Positions 35,967-44,878 of a stretch of 64,000 bases of DNA are shown one piece after another (the first letter of the stretch is position 1; every line of letters starts with the position of its first letter). The notes under the pieces were generated by a model. It had not been told where the DNA came from, did not search any database, and saw only the letters and a list, made by a program, of their open reading frames with translations. The position numbers and the translations under genes were made by a program. The stretch is from contig NZ_WHOA01000048.1 of NCBI RefSeq assembly GCF_013141715.1, forward strand, positions 1 through 64,000, given 5' to 3'. This DNA comes from Paenibacillus phytorum (GTDB lineage Bacteria > Bacillota > Bacilli > Paenibacillales > NBRC-103111).

Positions 35967-36797
35967 ATGCTATCCGGATGGTTTGCAAGAGCACATGCTT
36001 TGTTTACGATTTGTATCACATTCATATTCTTCCTGCCCTTGTACTTAGTGCTTGTTAATATTTTCAAAGATAACAAGCTGGTTATGGCAAATCCTTTGAG
36101 TTTTCCAACTCATTTCACCTTGGAAAATCTAAAAGGCGTTCTATTAAGGCCGGATCATCTGATATTGACCAGTATGTGGAATAGTGTTGTGATTACAGTC
36201 ATTTCTATAGTCGTCGTAATCGTTTCTTCGTCTATGGTGGCTTATTATCTAGTTAGAAACGATAGCAAGAAGACAAGATTACTGCTTATCTTTTTCCTGT
36301 TTGGCCTCATGGTGCCAACGTCCATTATTCTTATTCCGATCGTAAAAGTATTGATTGCTGTTCATTTAATGAGCACGAAGACTGGCCTCATTCTCTTTTA
36401 CATGGGGTACTATGTTCCATTTGGCATTTTTATGTATTCAGGATTTATTCGGACCATACCGCGTGAGTTGGACGAAGCGGCAGCCATTGATGGATCAAGT
36501 CCACTGCGAACCTTTTGGACAATTATCTTTCCCTTGCTCGGTCCGTGTACCTCGAGCGTGATCATTTTCATCAGCTTATGGGTTTGGAACGATTTTCTAA
36601 ATCCGCTTATTATTATCGGACCCATCAAGGGAACTACGATAACGGCAGGCATTTATCGAGTCATCGGACAGTTTTCGGTGAATTGGGGGCAAATGTTCTC
36701 GATGATGTTCATAGCTTCGCTGCCAATTATTGTGTTATACCTAGCACTCCAGAGACAATTCGTAGAAGGAATAACCTCAGGTTCATTAAAAGGTTAG
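35967..36797 (+). CDS. ABC transporter permease, MalG/UgpE-like (transport system 2)
   Basis: A 276-residue second channel subunit with six helices. Its EAA loop is LDEAAAIDGSSPLRTFWTII and the C-terminus VEGITSGSLKG is typical of MalG-type proteins. The start abuts the stop of the first permease; the GGGAGGTT at 35950-35957 inside the upstream gene is the ribosome site. A GH38-like gene follows after 16 bases. Confidence 0.92.
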   Translation: MLSGWFARAHALFTICITFIFFLPLYLVLVNIFKDNKLVMANPLSFPTHFTLENLKGVLLRPDHLILTSMWNSVVITVISIVVVIVSSSMVAYYLVRNDSKKTRLLLIFFLFGLMVPTSIILIPIVKVLIAVHLMSTKTGLILFYMGYYVPFGIFMYSGFIRTIPRELDEAAAIDGSSPLRTFWTIIFPLLGPCTSSVIIFISLWVWNDFLNPLIIIGPIKGTTITAGIYRVIGQFSVNWGQMFSMMFIASLPIIVLYLALQRQFVEGITSGSLKG

Positions 36798-36813
36798 GAA
36801 AGGATGATAAAAA

Positions 36814-39465
36814 ATGTCAAAGATCAAAGAAGTGCTCGTGCTGCACCACAGCCATATGGATGTTGGATATACACATGCTCAGCCTATTTTGTTGGAAATG
36901 CAAAGGCATTATATCGATCAAGCTTTAGATATGTGCGAACGAACGGAAGAATGGGAGGAGGTCAATCGATTCCGTTGGACCTGCGAGTCAAGCTATCCTG
37001 TTCTGCGCTGGTTGGAAAAGGCGAAGCCAGCCCAAGTCGATCGCTTTAAACGCTTCTTGCATAACGGTCAAATGAGTATTTCTGGCTCTTACATGCATTC
37101 GACCCCGCTCTGCTCTGCGGAGGAACTTGCGAAAATGCTGTACCCTATCCGTCATTTACGAAGCCAATTCGATATCGAAATAAAAACGGCCATTCATCAT
37201 GATATTAACGGTCAGCCATGGTCCTATAACCAGCTGCTGCTCGATGCCGGCATAGAGTTTTTCATTATGGGCGTCAACATCCACTTTGGCGGGGTTCCTT
37301 TCAATAGACCGAACGCGTTTCACTGGCAAGCACCGGATCGCAGAACATTGCTAACCTTCAATGGCGAACATTATTCGCTTTTCAGCCAAATCTGCGACGT
37401 CAATGCGAAGAATACGGACATCATGGCTCAGGGTCTGTCGAAATATTTGCGCAAAATTGAATCGAACCCGGAATATCCATTTGATTTTGCTTATTTAACC
37501 GCAACGAATCTGCCGCTGTACGATAACAACCCGCCTGACCGCGATTTGGCAGAATTACTTAAAACTTGGAACGGTGAAGACAGAGGAATTCAGATCTCGT
37601 TCGTAACGCCAGAACAATTATATGCAAGAGTTAGAGAGCATGCGGCAAACCTGCCTGTCCACGCAGGAGATTGGACGGACTATTGGAATTTTGGTTCAGC
37701 TAGTTCCGCCAAAGAAACCAAACTGAATCGCAGAACCAAGCAAGGCATGAAAGCGGTTGAACTGCTGGATGCTTTTGGGCGGGTAGACGATCAATCTTTT
37801 ATCGAAACGAAACAGGAAGCTTGGAATCAAATCCTCTTATATGATGAGCACACTTGGGGGGCATTTAATTCGGTTTCGGAACCGGATCATCTCAATGTTG
37901 ATATCCAATGGATGCATAAAGCCCATTATTCCTATATGGCAAATAGCTTAACAGGCTATCTGTTGAATACGCATTTGGAGAAGCTTGCGAACAATCCTTT
38001 GCAATCGGAAACACCGGAAGGTATCATGCTCGTCAATCCATCCTCGGTTGCTGTAACGCATGACTTACAGATTCCTTCCAGTTTTAAAACGCCAGGAAGA
38101 CATTTAAGCGCAGACCGCATGAGACAAGTGCTGATGAATATCGAAAATAATCATGCGGGAGCAAGCTATGGCACGATTGCGCTGCCTCCCTTTAGCTGGC
38201 GTAAGATTCCGTTTCAAGCGCTTCGGGAAGTAGGGTTGTCACAGGAGATACTGGCTCACAAGGGTGTTATTGGCACGGATGGCGAAGGGCCGTGGTTTAG
38301 AGAGGTTACAGTGGAGCAGGGTAAAATTGAATCCCCATTCCATTCCTGCAGCTTCGATCCTTTGACAGGTCGAATTAAGAGTTTATTTGACAAACAGCAA
38401 GAATGGGAGGTGCTCGATCAATCCAGCCCGTGGACCCTTTTCCAATACATTCAAGAAACGGTTGATACGGTCTATCATTCAAATAACCGAAGCGCCATCC
38501 ACCCTAGAGATATTGAAGATGGCAACAACAGCATTAGCCAATGGAACCATAACTGGAAGGCTAAAAGACTGACTTATACGCAATTTAATTACTGCCGTGT
38601 AGAGAGACACTCGAATAGTGCAACATTGATTATTAGTTGGGACGCGCCAGGCGTGGAGCAGTTGGAGCAGAGATTCACCTTTTTTAGCTACAAGCCAGAT
38701 ATTGAAATGAAGGCCACTTTCTTCAAACAAGACATCACGACACCTGAAGGGACTTATTTTACATTACCGTTAAATTTGAAGGCGTGGCGCTGCCATTATG
38801 ATACTGCTAGTCAATTGGTTGAATTGGATACGCAGCAATTGCCTGGGGTGTCTAGGGATTATATCACGGTAGATAAAAGTGTATCGGTTTACGATGGGCT
38901 GCATTGCGTGACAATGAGCTGTCCTGATGCACCGCTCGTTCAGGTCGGTGACTTCAATTTCGGCAAAGAGCAGAAAACGATAGACAAGAAAGAAAAGCCT
39001 TTGCTGCTGGCTTGGCCGATGAATAATTACTGGGATACGAACTTCCGAGCACGTCAACCGGGTTTTGTTTCGTTCACGTATATCCTATCTACCTTCAGTT
39101 CCTTCGACCCAGTGAATACAATGATCTCGGCTACTCGAGCTGTTTCCTCCGTACTTGCATCTCCTGTCGTCGATTGTAAAGAAGAAAGTGCGGGTCAATT
39201 TGTTGAAGTAAGCGAAGATTGCGTTCAAGTATTCGATTTAAAGTCGGTGGAGGAAGGTAAGGGAATGCTAGTACGCCTTATCAACCATTCTGATCAAGAA
39301 GTCAATACGTCGCTGCGCTTTCCAAACCGAATGATTGAAGCGGCATTCAGAACAAATGTGTTGGAAGAAATTCAATCGGATATATCCGGCATTGAGAAGG
39401 GATCTTTTACCGTAAATCTGAAAGCAAAACAAATGCAGTATTTTCTAGTGATACTTAAGAGTTAG
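36814..39465 (+). CDS. GH38-like putative alpha-mannosidase
   Basis: An 883-residue cytoplasmic protein. The metal site is HHSHMDVGYT (His14, Asp16), the nucleophile-like Asp130 is in HHDINGQPWSY, and His346 is in DEHTWGAFN. It shares motif order with the protein at 26981 and, more distantly, with the DUF5054 protein at 22469. The long C-terminal half is beta-rich. It is cotranscribed with the second transporter (16-base gap, AAAGGATG ribosome site) and so probably trims the sugar imported by that system. Neither the exact glycosidic bond nor activity can be read from sequence. Confidence 0.8.
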   Translation: MSKIKEVLVLHHSHMDVGYTHAQPILLEMQRHYIDQALDMCERTEEWEEVNRFRWTCESSYPVLRWLEKAKPAQVDRFKRFLHNGQMSISGSYMHSTPLCSAEELAKMLYPIRHLRSQFDIEIKTAIHHDINGQPWSYNQLLLDAGIEFFIMGVNIHFGGVPFNRPNAFHWQAPDRRTLLTFNGEHYSLFSQICDVNAKNTDIMAQGLSKYLRKIESNPEYPFDFAYLTATNLPLYDNNPPDRDLAELLKTWNGEDRGIQISFVTPEQLYARVREHAANLPVHAGDWTDYWNFGSASSAKETKLNRRTKQGMKAVELLDAFGRVDDQSFIETKQEAWNQILLYDEHTWGAFNSVSEPDHLNVDIQWMHKAHYSYMANSLTGYLLNTHLEKLANNPLQSETPEGIMLVNPSSVAVTHDLQIPSSFKTPGRHLSADRMRQVLMNIENNHAGASYGTIALPPFSWRKIPFQALREVGLSQEILAHKGVIGTDGEGPWFREVTVEQGKIESPFHSCSFDPLTGRIKSLFDKQQEWEVLDQSSPWTLFQYIQETVDTVYHSNNRSAIHPRDIEDGNNSISQWNHNWKAKRLTYTQFNYCRVERHSNSATLIISWDAPGVEQLEQRFTFFSYKPDIEMKATFFKQDITTPEGTYFTLPLNLKAWRCHYDTASQLVELDTQQLPGVSRDYITVDKSVSVYDGLHCVTMSCPDAPLVQVGDFNFGKEQKTIDKKEKPLLLAWPMNNYWDTNFRARQPGFVSFTYILSTFSSFDPVNTMISATRAVSSVLASPVVDCKEESAGQFVEVSEDCVQVFDLKSVEEGKGMLVRLINHSDQEVNTSLRFPNRMIEAAFRTNVLEEIQSDISGIEKGSFTVNLKAKQMQYFLVILKS

Positions 39466-39718
39466 CTTTATAGTCTAATGACAGTAAACCTATAAGCATG
39501 AAGTACTTGGGGGAGGTGATGGAGCCTGACGTTCAGATTTTGTCTGAAGAGTCGTTTGCGAATAATTCATACACCTCCATAATTACTTGACAAAGCACCT
39601 TCGAAGTTAGATTCAAATTAATAAATTATGGAAGGATCGAATCAACAAATCGATGCACACGTATTTTGCGCTCTATTGATTTAATCGGAAGACAAACCCG
39701 ATCAAGAGGAGGATTACT
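39466..39718 (+). promoter_or_regulatory. Intergenic region with possible promoter and a small open frame
   Basis: TTGACA at 39587-39592 is a perfect -35, but no good -10 lies 16-18 bases on. A 23-codon frame from ATG 39519 to TGA 39590 has an excellent GGGGGAGGTG ribosome site. Its peptide resembles nothing I know, and it could be a leader peptide or chance. AAGAGGAGG at about 39704-39712 serves the next gene. Confidence 0.35.
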
Positions 39719-42700
39719 ATGAAACTTTCAAGGACACTGAAACGCATTAATTCGGTGGCGCTGATCCTTAGTCTTTGTTTAAATGCGACGGCCTGGAGTT
39801 TGCCATCCGTGTTGGCGGCTGACGACATCGACGCGGTTGAATCAGGCGATGTAGTCCCGGGAATGCAATTCGCAAAAACAGTGGGTATAGATGACTGGGG
39901 GACCATCAGTGAGATCGTAGGCAAGAACTACGGAGAATGGAACGGCGACAGTTACAGTGGCGCCTATTCCGACAAAATGCCCAACACGGCGCTGCTTGGT
40001 AACGGCGATGTGGGTATAACATCAGCAGGGGCGAAAGAGCAAAAGACGTTCCTCATCTCAAAATCGGACTTCGTATCGGCGGGAAATCTGCAAGGCGTGT
40101 TTAACAGCGGAGACAATCTGACCAAACCTCTGCCCATCGGCGGTATCACGATCCAGCAGCAAACCTTGCAGGAAGACAATCCGAATTTAGCCCCGACTTA
40201 TAAAGCTGTCACCGCAAGCAGCCAGCATGACGCCTTCTATCCGGTCAACGCAGTCAACGGCAACATGCAGCCGTCCTCCAGCGGCTACGGCTGGGTGACG
40301 GCGGTCGGCAGTACCCACTGGCTGGATCTTGATTTTGTCGCACCGATCACTGTGCAGCGTTGGGTAGTCAAGAACGACGGTGCTGTACGAAGCGGCTTCA
40401 GCATGAACAACACGAGCGCGTTCCGCCTGCAAGTCAGTGAAACGGGCGGCCCGGGTGCTGAGTGGACAGACGTGTCCGTGGTCGGTAACAACACAATGGA
40501 TGTGTACGATGAGAACCTGACCGCACCGGTCACCTCCGCGCATTTCCGGCTGTACATAACCAATCCGCTGCAGCAGAGCAATACCGATCCCAATCCACGA
40601 GCCAGAATCGGACAGTTTGAACTCTATAAGCGTCCGCAGCAAACAGCACCCGTTCCGTGGAATCCGAACCTTGCGCTGAATCGGCCGGTGAAGGTTGACG
40701 ATTTCCTGTCCGGCTTCGGTCCGGAGCTTTTGGTTGACGGCATATCCAACGATACCAATAAGAAATGGGTTACCACAAATCTTGCGACCCCGCACTGGGC
40801 GATCATAGATTTGGGAGAGCCTAAGACGATTGCCAGCTATAGATTGTATAATGCAAGCTTGGTGGGCGAGCCTGTTACGCGCAACACCAAGGATTTTGCG
40901 CTGCAATACCTGCCTGACGAGAACGGCGTTACATGGGACAACGTCACAGCGCAGAGTGGTTGGGTCAATATGGACTCTGTGACAGGAAACAACGACGCTA
41001 CTGTAAACAGAAATTTATCCGCTCCGGTCACGGCGCGCTATGTGCGGCTGTGGGTCACTAAAGCATCTACAGAGGTGGGCAAGGAGTTTGTGCTGCGTAT
41101 CCATGAGCTGGAACTCTACAGCACCAGCAGTACTCCGACGTATGAGAAGCAGGATATCTTGAACTCGCAGATCCAGACCAAGCTGAATATCAATGGCGTA
41201 ATACTGTCGATGAAAACATGGCTATCCTCCTCGAAAAACCTGTTGGTTACAGAGCTCACGTCTCTGGGGTCCAAGCCGGTGGATCTAGAGGTGAACACCT
41301 GGGGCAAGGCGGATAATCGAAACTTCCCGGCCACTGCCAATAAAGTTGACGGATACGCGGTAGCCACAAGGGCGACGTTCAACAACGCTCCGCTCAACCC
41401 GAACTCATGGACATCGAAGGCGGCTCTCGCAACCAAGGTGCTGGGCGCTGAAAGTACGGTCTCTGTCAACAGCTTGAAAGGCACGGGCACCACGGCGTTT
41501 ACGCTGGATGCCGGTCAGACGGTGCAGATCGTCACAGCGACCGGCGGCGGCGGAAAGACCTACGACGCAAAGAACAAACTGCTCACGACCGATCCGGTCT
41601 TCGAGGCGAGCGCTCTGCTGTCGTCGATCAACGGCGCTCAGGACGTTGAGTCCCTGCAGGCCGATCATCAAAGCTGGTGGAAAAATTTCTGGTCTGCCTC
41701 ATATATCAACATCCCGGACTACGCCGACGTACAGAAATACTATTACGGGGCGCAGTATCTCCTCGGCAGCACCGCCAAATCCGGAAAAGTTGCCCCGGGA
41801 CTTTATGGGGTATGGCACACCACCGACAACCCTAGCTGGTCGTCCGATTACCATCTCAACTACAACTTCATCGCCACGTTTTTCGGAGCCAACTCCAGCA
41901 ACCGCTACGACCTGTCGCTGCCAGCCGGAGAGGCGATTTTGAGCTTCGTGCCTGAGGGCATAAGGCGCGCTGCGGACCCGAATCAGCTCAGACGTATCAA
42001 CGCAGGCTACGTCAATAGCCGTCCGGATCTGCAAAATGGAATCGCTGACGCGGTTTTGTATCCGGTGGGTATTGGACCGTGGGGCACCATCACGGACGAT
42101 AATTATCTCTCCGAGGCGCTCAACGCCGCTTTCAGCAGCTATCCTTTGATTCAATATTACCACTATACGCAGGACGAAACGTATCTGGAAACCTACGTCT
42201 ATGATTATCTTAAGAAATGCGCGAACTTCTATGACGCATGGCTCGACAAGACCGGCGACACGTATACATTGTACGCAGGTTACAACGAGGGCTCGTGGGC
42301 CAAAAACCCCGCGGTGGAACTTGCGGCGCTCAAGAATGTCTTGTCTGAGTTGATTGCCGCTAGCGTCACTCTGGACAGAGACGCGGATCTGAGGACGCAC
42401 TGGCAGGATCTTTTCGATCACCTCGCTCCGCAGCCGACCAGTGTATGGAAAAGCAAGCAGGTCTATGCCCTCGCGGAAAAGGAGTGGAAGAATGGGCAGT
42501 GGGTAGATCTGGCCAATCCTGTCCCGGCCGACGGAAACATCATACCGCTGGACATCGTTGTCCCCGGCGGTCAGCTGGGTTACTACTCCTCGGACAGCGC
42601 GCAGCAGATCGCCAGAAACACAATCGATGTGTTCGGCACCAGCGCGTGGAGCCAGATCAACAATTTCCCCAGAATCTTCAACGACGCGGTTCACTCTAGA

Positions 42701-43753
42701 TACCCCGCGGATGTTGTCTTAGGAAAAATGACCAACACGATCAGAGCCCAGATTCAGCCCAATCTGCGCATCAGTGATGGTGTGCACGGCGTAGAGAAGA
42801 TCGGCGCGACCGAGGCGATCAACAGCATGCTGCTCATGAGTGACCGGGGCGTTATGAAGGTGTTCCCGAACTGGGTGAGCGGAAAGAACGCGACTTTTGC
42901 CAGACTGCGCGCGCCGGGAGCCTTCGTTGTGTCCGCTGCATACGACGGAGCTTCAAACGAGGTACAAAGCGTGACCATCAAGAGTGAGGCGGGCAAACCA
43001 CTTACCGTTGCCTCTCCCTGGGCTGTGGGCGTCGATGTCTTTGACTCATCCGGCCATGAGATTGAAACCACCACCGGAACCGCCCCCAACTGGGAAAGCG
43101 AAGCCACTGTTACCTTTGATACCGTCGCCGGAGAGACATACATTTTGCGCAAGCTGATCCCGAAGACCACCGCAACGTTAAGTCCGGCTGCGCCTAACGG
43201 CAAGAACAGCTGGTACACGACGGATGTGACCGTAAGCTTATCCGTATACGCCAGTGTTTACGGAGGCTCCGTAACAACGGAATACCAAGTGAATGACAGT
43301 GAATGGATCGTTTACACCGGCTCCATTCCAGCTTTCGGTGACGGAACTTATAAGCTCGGATACCGCAGCAAGGACCAGGCAGGTAATGTAGAACAACTCA
43401 AAACGGTCGAATTTAAAGTTGACAAGATAGCTCCGACGCTTTCCATCCAGTTGGATAAGTACTCGATTTGGCCAGCGAATCATAAAATGGTGACGATCAA
43501 TGCCACGCTGAATTCTAGTGATGCTACATCGGGCGTTGAATCCGTGGTATTAACGTCCATCACGAGCAATCAATTGGATAGCGGTAATGGCGACATTCAG
43601 GCCGATTTCGGTACACCCGCCACTTCATTTAGTTTGCGGGCCGAAAAATCACGCATCTATACAATCACATATACAGCTACCGATAAAGCGGGCAACAAAT
43701 CGGTTGAATCTGTGGCCGTCACAGTACCTCATGATCAATCCGACAATCAATAA
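39719..43753 (+). CDS. Large secreted GH95-like glycoside hydrolase with discoidin and OmpL47-type domains
   Basis: A 1344-residue secreted protein; the signal peptide ends near LPSVLAA (about residue 34). The order is an N-terminal GH95/GH65-like beta domain (ALLGNGDVGI), two F5/8 type C (discoidin) sugar-binding modules at about 160-305 and 315-470, the rest of the beta domain, and an (alpha/alpha)6 barrel at about 640-1060. The barrel has PSWSSDYHLNYN and GVEKIGATEAINSMLLMSDRG, as in GH95 enzymes. Two Ig-like modules follow, with YQVNDSEWIVYTG as in OmpL47 repeats. Known GH95 members remove alpha-L-fucose or alpha-L-galactose, so core or terminal fucose is a possible target (inference). 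The gene is visibly GC-richer than its neighbours, with long antisense open frames, a sign of transfer. Confidence 0.75.
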   Translation: MKLSRTLKRINSVALILSLCLNATAWSLPSVLAADDIDAVESGDVVPGMQFAKTVGIDDWGTISEIVGKNYGEWNGDSYSGAYSDKMPNTALLGNGDVGITSAGAKEQKTFLISKSDFVSAGNLQGVFNSGDNLTKPLPIGGITIQQQTLQEDNPNLAPTYKAVTASSQHDAFYPVNAVNGNMQPSSSGYGWVTAVGSTHWLDLDFVAPITVQRWVVKNDGAVRSGFSMNNTSAFRLQVSETGGPGAEWTDVSVVGNNTMDVYDENLTAPVTSAHFRLYITNPLQQSNTDPNPRARIGQFELYKRPQQTAPVPWNPNLALNRPVKVDDFLSGFGPELLVDGISNDTNKKWVTTNLATPHWAIIDLGEPKTIASYRLYNASLVGEPVTRNTKDFALQYLPDENGVTWDNVTAQSGWVNMDSVTGNNDATVNRNLSAPVTARYVRLWVTKASTEVGKEFVLRIHELELYSTSSTPTYEKQDILNSQIQTKLNINGVILSMKTWLSSSKNLLVTELTSLGSKPVDLEVNTWGKADNRNFPATANKVDGYAVATRATFNNAPLNPNSWTSKAALATKVLGAESTVSVNSLKGTGTTAFTLDAGQTVQIVTATGGGGKTYDAKNKLLTTDPVFEASALLSSINGAQDVESLQADHQSWWKNFWSASYINIPDYADVQKYYYGAQYLLGSTAKSGKVAPGLYGVWHTTDNPSWSSDYHLNYNFIATFFGANSSNRYDLSLPAGEAILSFVPEGIRRAADPNQLRRINAGYVNSRPDLQNGIADAVLYPVGIGPWGTITDDNYLSEALNAAFSSYPLIQYYHYTQDETYLETYVYDYLKKCANFYDAWLDKTGDTYTLYAGYNEGSWAKNPAVELAALKNVLSELIAASVTLDRDADLRTHWQDLFDHLAPQPTSVWKSKQVYALAEKEWKNGQWVDLANPVPADGNIIPLDIVVPGGQLGYYSSDSAQQIARNTIDVFGTSAWSQINNFPRIFNDAVHSRYPADVVLGKMTNTIRAQIQPNLRISDGVHGVEKIGATEAINSMLLMSDRGVMKVFPNWVSGKNATFARLRAPGAFVVSAAYDGASNEVQSVTIKSEAGKPLTVASPWAVGVDVFDSSGHEIETTTGTAPNWESEATVTFDTVAGETYILRKLIPKTTATLSPAAPNGKNSWYTTDVTVSLSVYASVYGGSVTTEYQVNDSEWIVYTGSIPAFGDGTYKLGYRSKDQAGNVEQLKTVEFKVDKIAPTLSIQLDKYSIWPANHKMVTINATLNSSDATSGVESVVLTSITSNQLDSGNGDIQADFGTPATSFSLRAEKSRIYTITYTATDKAGNKSVESVAVTVPHDQSDNQ

Positions 43754-43799
43754 GAAAAAATAAACGTAAATGAAAGATCAACATCGGAAATCCGTATGA

Positions 43800-43825
43800 A
43801 GGGCTGAGTATTCAGCCCTTTTTGC
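43800..43825. terminator. Rho-independent terminator between convergent genes
   Basis: AGGGCTGA (43800-43807), loop GTAT, TCAGCCCT (43812-43819), then TTTTGC. It terminates the GH95-like gene and may also serve the AraC gene coming from the other side. Confidence 0.85.
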
Positions 43826-43854
43826 TCTTGTTGGAGTTGAAAGTCAAGAAGGCA

Positions 43855-44745
43855 TTATGTAAACATATTTTTTCTGAAATTCCCTGGTGTTTCCCCTGTT
43901 ATTTTCTTAAATGTGTTTGAAAAATGAGGTGCGTCGGTAAAACCGCAAAATTGTGTGATATCTTCCATGGTGTAGTCCCCTTGTTTGAGTAGCTCTTGGG
44001 CATGTTGAATGCGCAAATGCAAAAAATATTGATGGGGTGAAACACCAAATTTTTCTTTGAATAGAGCAGAAAACCTTGAAGGCGAGAGTCGTGCTCTCTT
44101 AGCCATATCATCAAGCGATAACGATTCAGACAAATGGTTAAAAAAGTAGGAAGTGATCCAGTTCAAAGACTGAGGTTTTAACGATTTATCTTCTTGCTTC
44201 AAATCACTAAATTCTTTCAATAAACCAATGATCAAATCCTGGAGCAAATGATTGGCTTCCATTTGGCTGATCACATCCCCATTTTGCCAAAGCCCAACCA
44301 TTTTTAACAAAGACTCTTTGTAAACGGAACGATGTGTAAGTTTAAATTTGACAGGGATCGAAATGTTCATGAAGTCGTTCAGTCTAGGCTGTAGAAGATG
44401 CTGATATTCACTTAGATCGATCTGCCCCGGCTTTGTTGGAAAGCTTTGTACACGCGCCGGATTATAGAAAAGATCGAAGTGTGCAAATGGCGTAATCGTT
44501 CGTGTGATTCCCTTTAAAGAACACAGTTCACCCGGTTGAATAAGGCAAAAGTCGCCTTCCTGAAATTCGTATAAGCTGCCGTCTAGCTCTAATTGACAAT
44601 TTCCTTCCTGAATGTAGATAAGTAAATAATCCAAGAGTTTCCGATTAGGTACGGTCCACCCTGGTTGTCTTACTGCATAGTCGGATTCTCGGATGTAGGG
44701 GACGATGGGGCGCTCTTTTATGGCTTCAAGAAAAGATTGTTTCAA
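43855..44745 (-). CDS. AraC family transcriptional regulator
   Basis: A 296-residue regulator. The N-terminal cupin-like sensing domain shows LLIYIQEGNCQLELDG and QEGDFCLIQPGE. The C-terminal AraC domain has LSLDDMAKRARLSPSRFSAL and MEDITQFCGFTDAPHFSNTF. I choose TTG at 44745 because AGAAGGAG precedes it with 8-base spacing; the frame is open for 52 more codons upstream, but those residues are hydrophobic, lack a ribosome site and overlap the divergent gene. It reads away from the ferritin-like gene, with direct repeats between them, so it likely controls that operon and itself. Confidence 0.9.
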   Translation of the reverse strand: MKQSFLEAIKERPIVPYIRESDYAVRQPGWTVPNRKLLDYLLIYIQEGNCQLELDGSLYEFQEGDFCLIQPGELCSLKGITRTITPFAHFDLFYNPARVQSFPTKPGQIDLSEYQHLLQPRLNDFMNISIPVKFKLTHRSVYKESLLKMVGLWQNGDVISQMEANHLLQDLIIGLLKEFSDLKQEDKSLKPQSLNWITSYFFNHLSESLSLDDMAKRARLSPSRFSALFKEKFGVSPHQYFLHLRIQHAQELLKQGDYTMEDITQFCGFTDAPHFSNTFKKITGETPGNFRKNMFT

Positions 44746-44878
44746 GGGGACAGCTCCTTCTAGAACTTTTAAAGATAATAAGATTTTACAAGAAAATAGT
44801 AGGGTTTTACAATGCTTATTTAAGATAATTACTATATATTTAAGATAATTCTTAAAGATTGGAAAGGGAGGATTATAC
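44746..44878. promoter_or_regulatory. Divergent control region with overlapping promoters and AraC-type direct repeats
   Basis: TATTTAAGATAATT occurs twice with a 20-base period (44817-44830 and 44837-44850), the spacing expected of AraC half-sites. On the plus strand TTTACA (44785-44790), 17 bases, TACAAT (44808-44813) is a good sigma-A promoter. On the minus strand TTGTAA (44812-44807), 18 bases, TAAAAT (44788-44783) faces the other way. The repeats lie just downstream of the plus-strand start and just upstream of the minus-strand -35. Confidence 0.6.

Noticed and set aside
41699..42694. Long minus-strand open frame opposite the GH95-like gene
   Set aside because: The plus-strand gene is GC-rich, which creates open antisense frames; no domain or start signal supports it.
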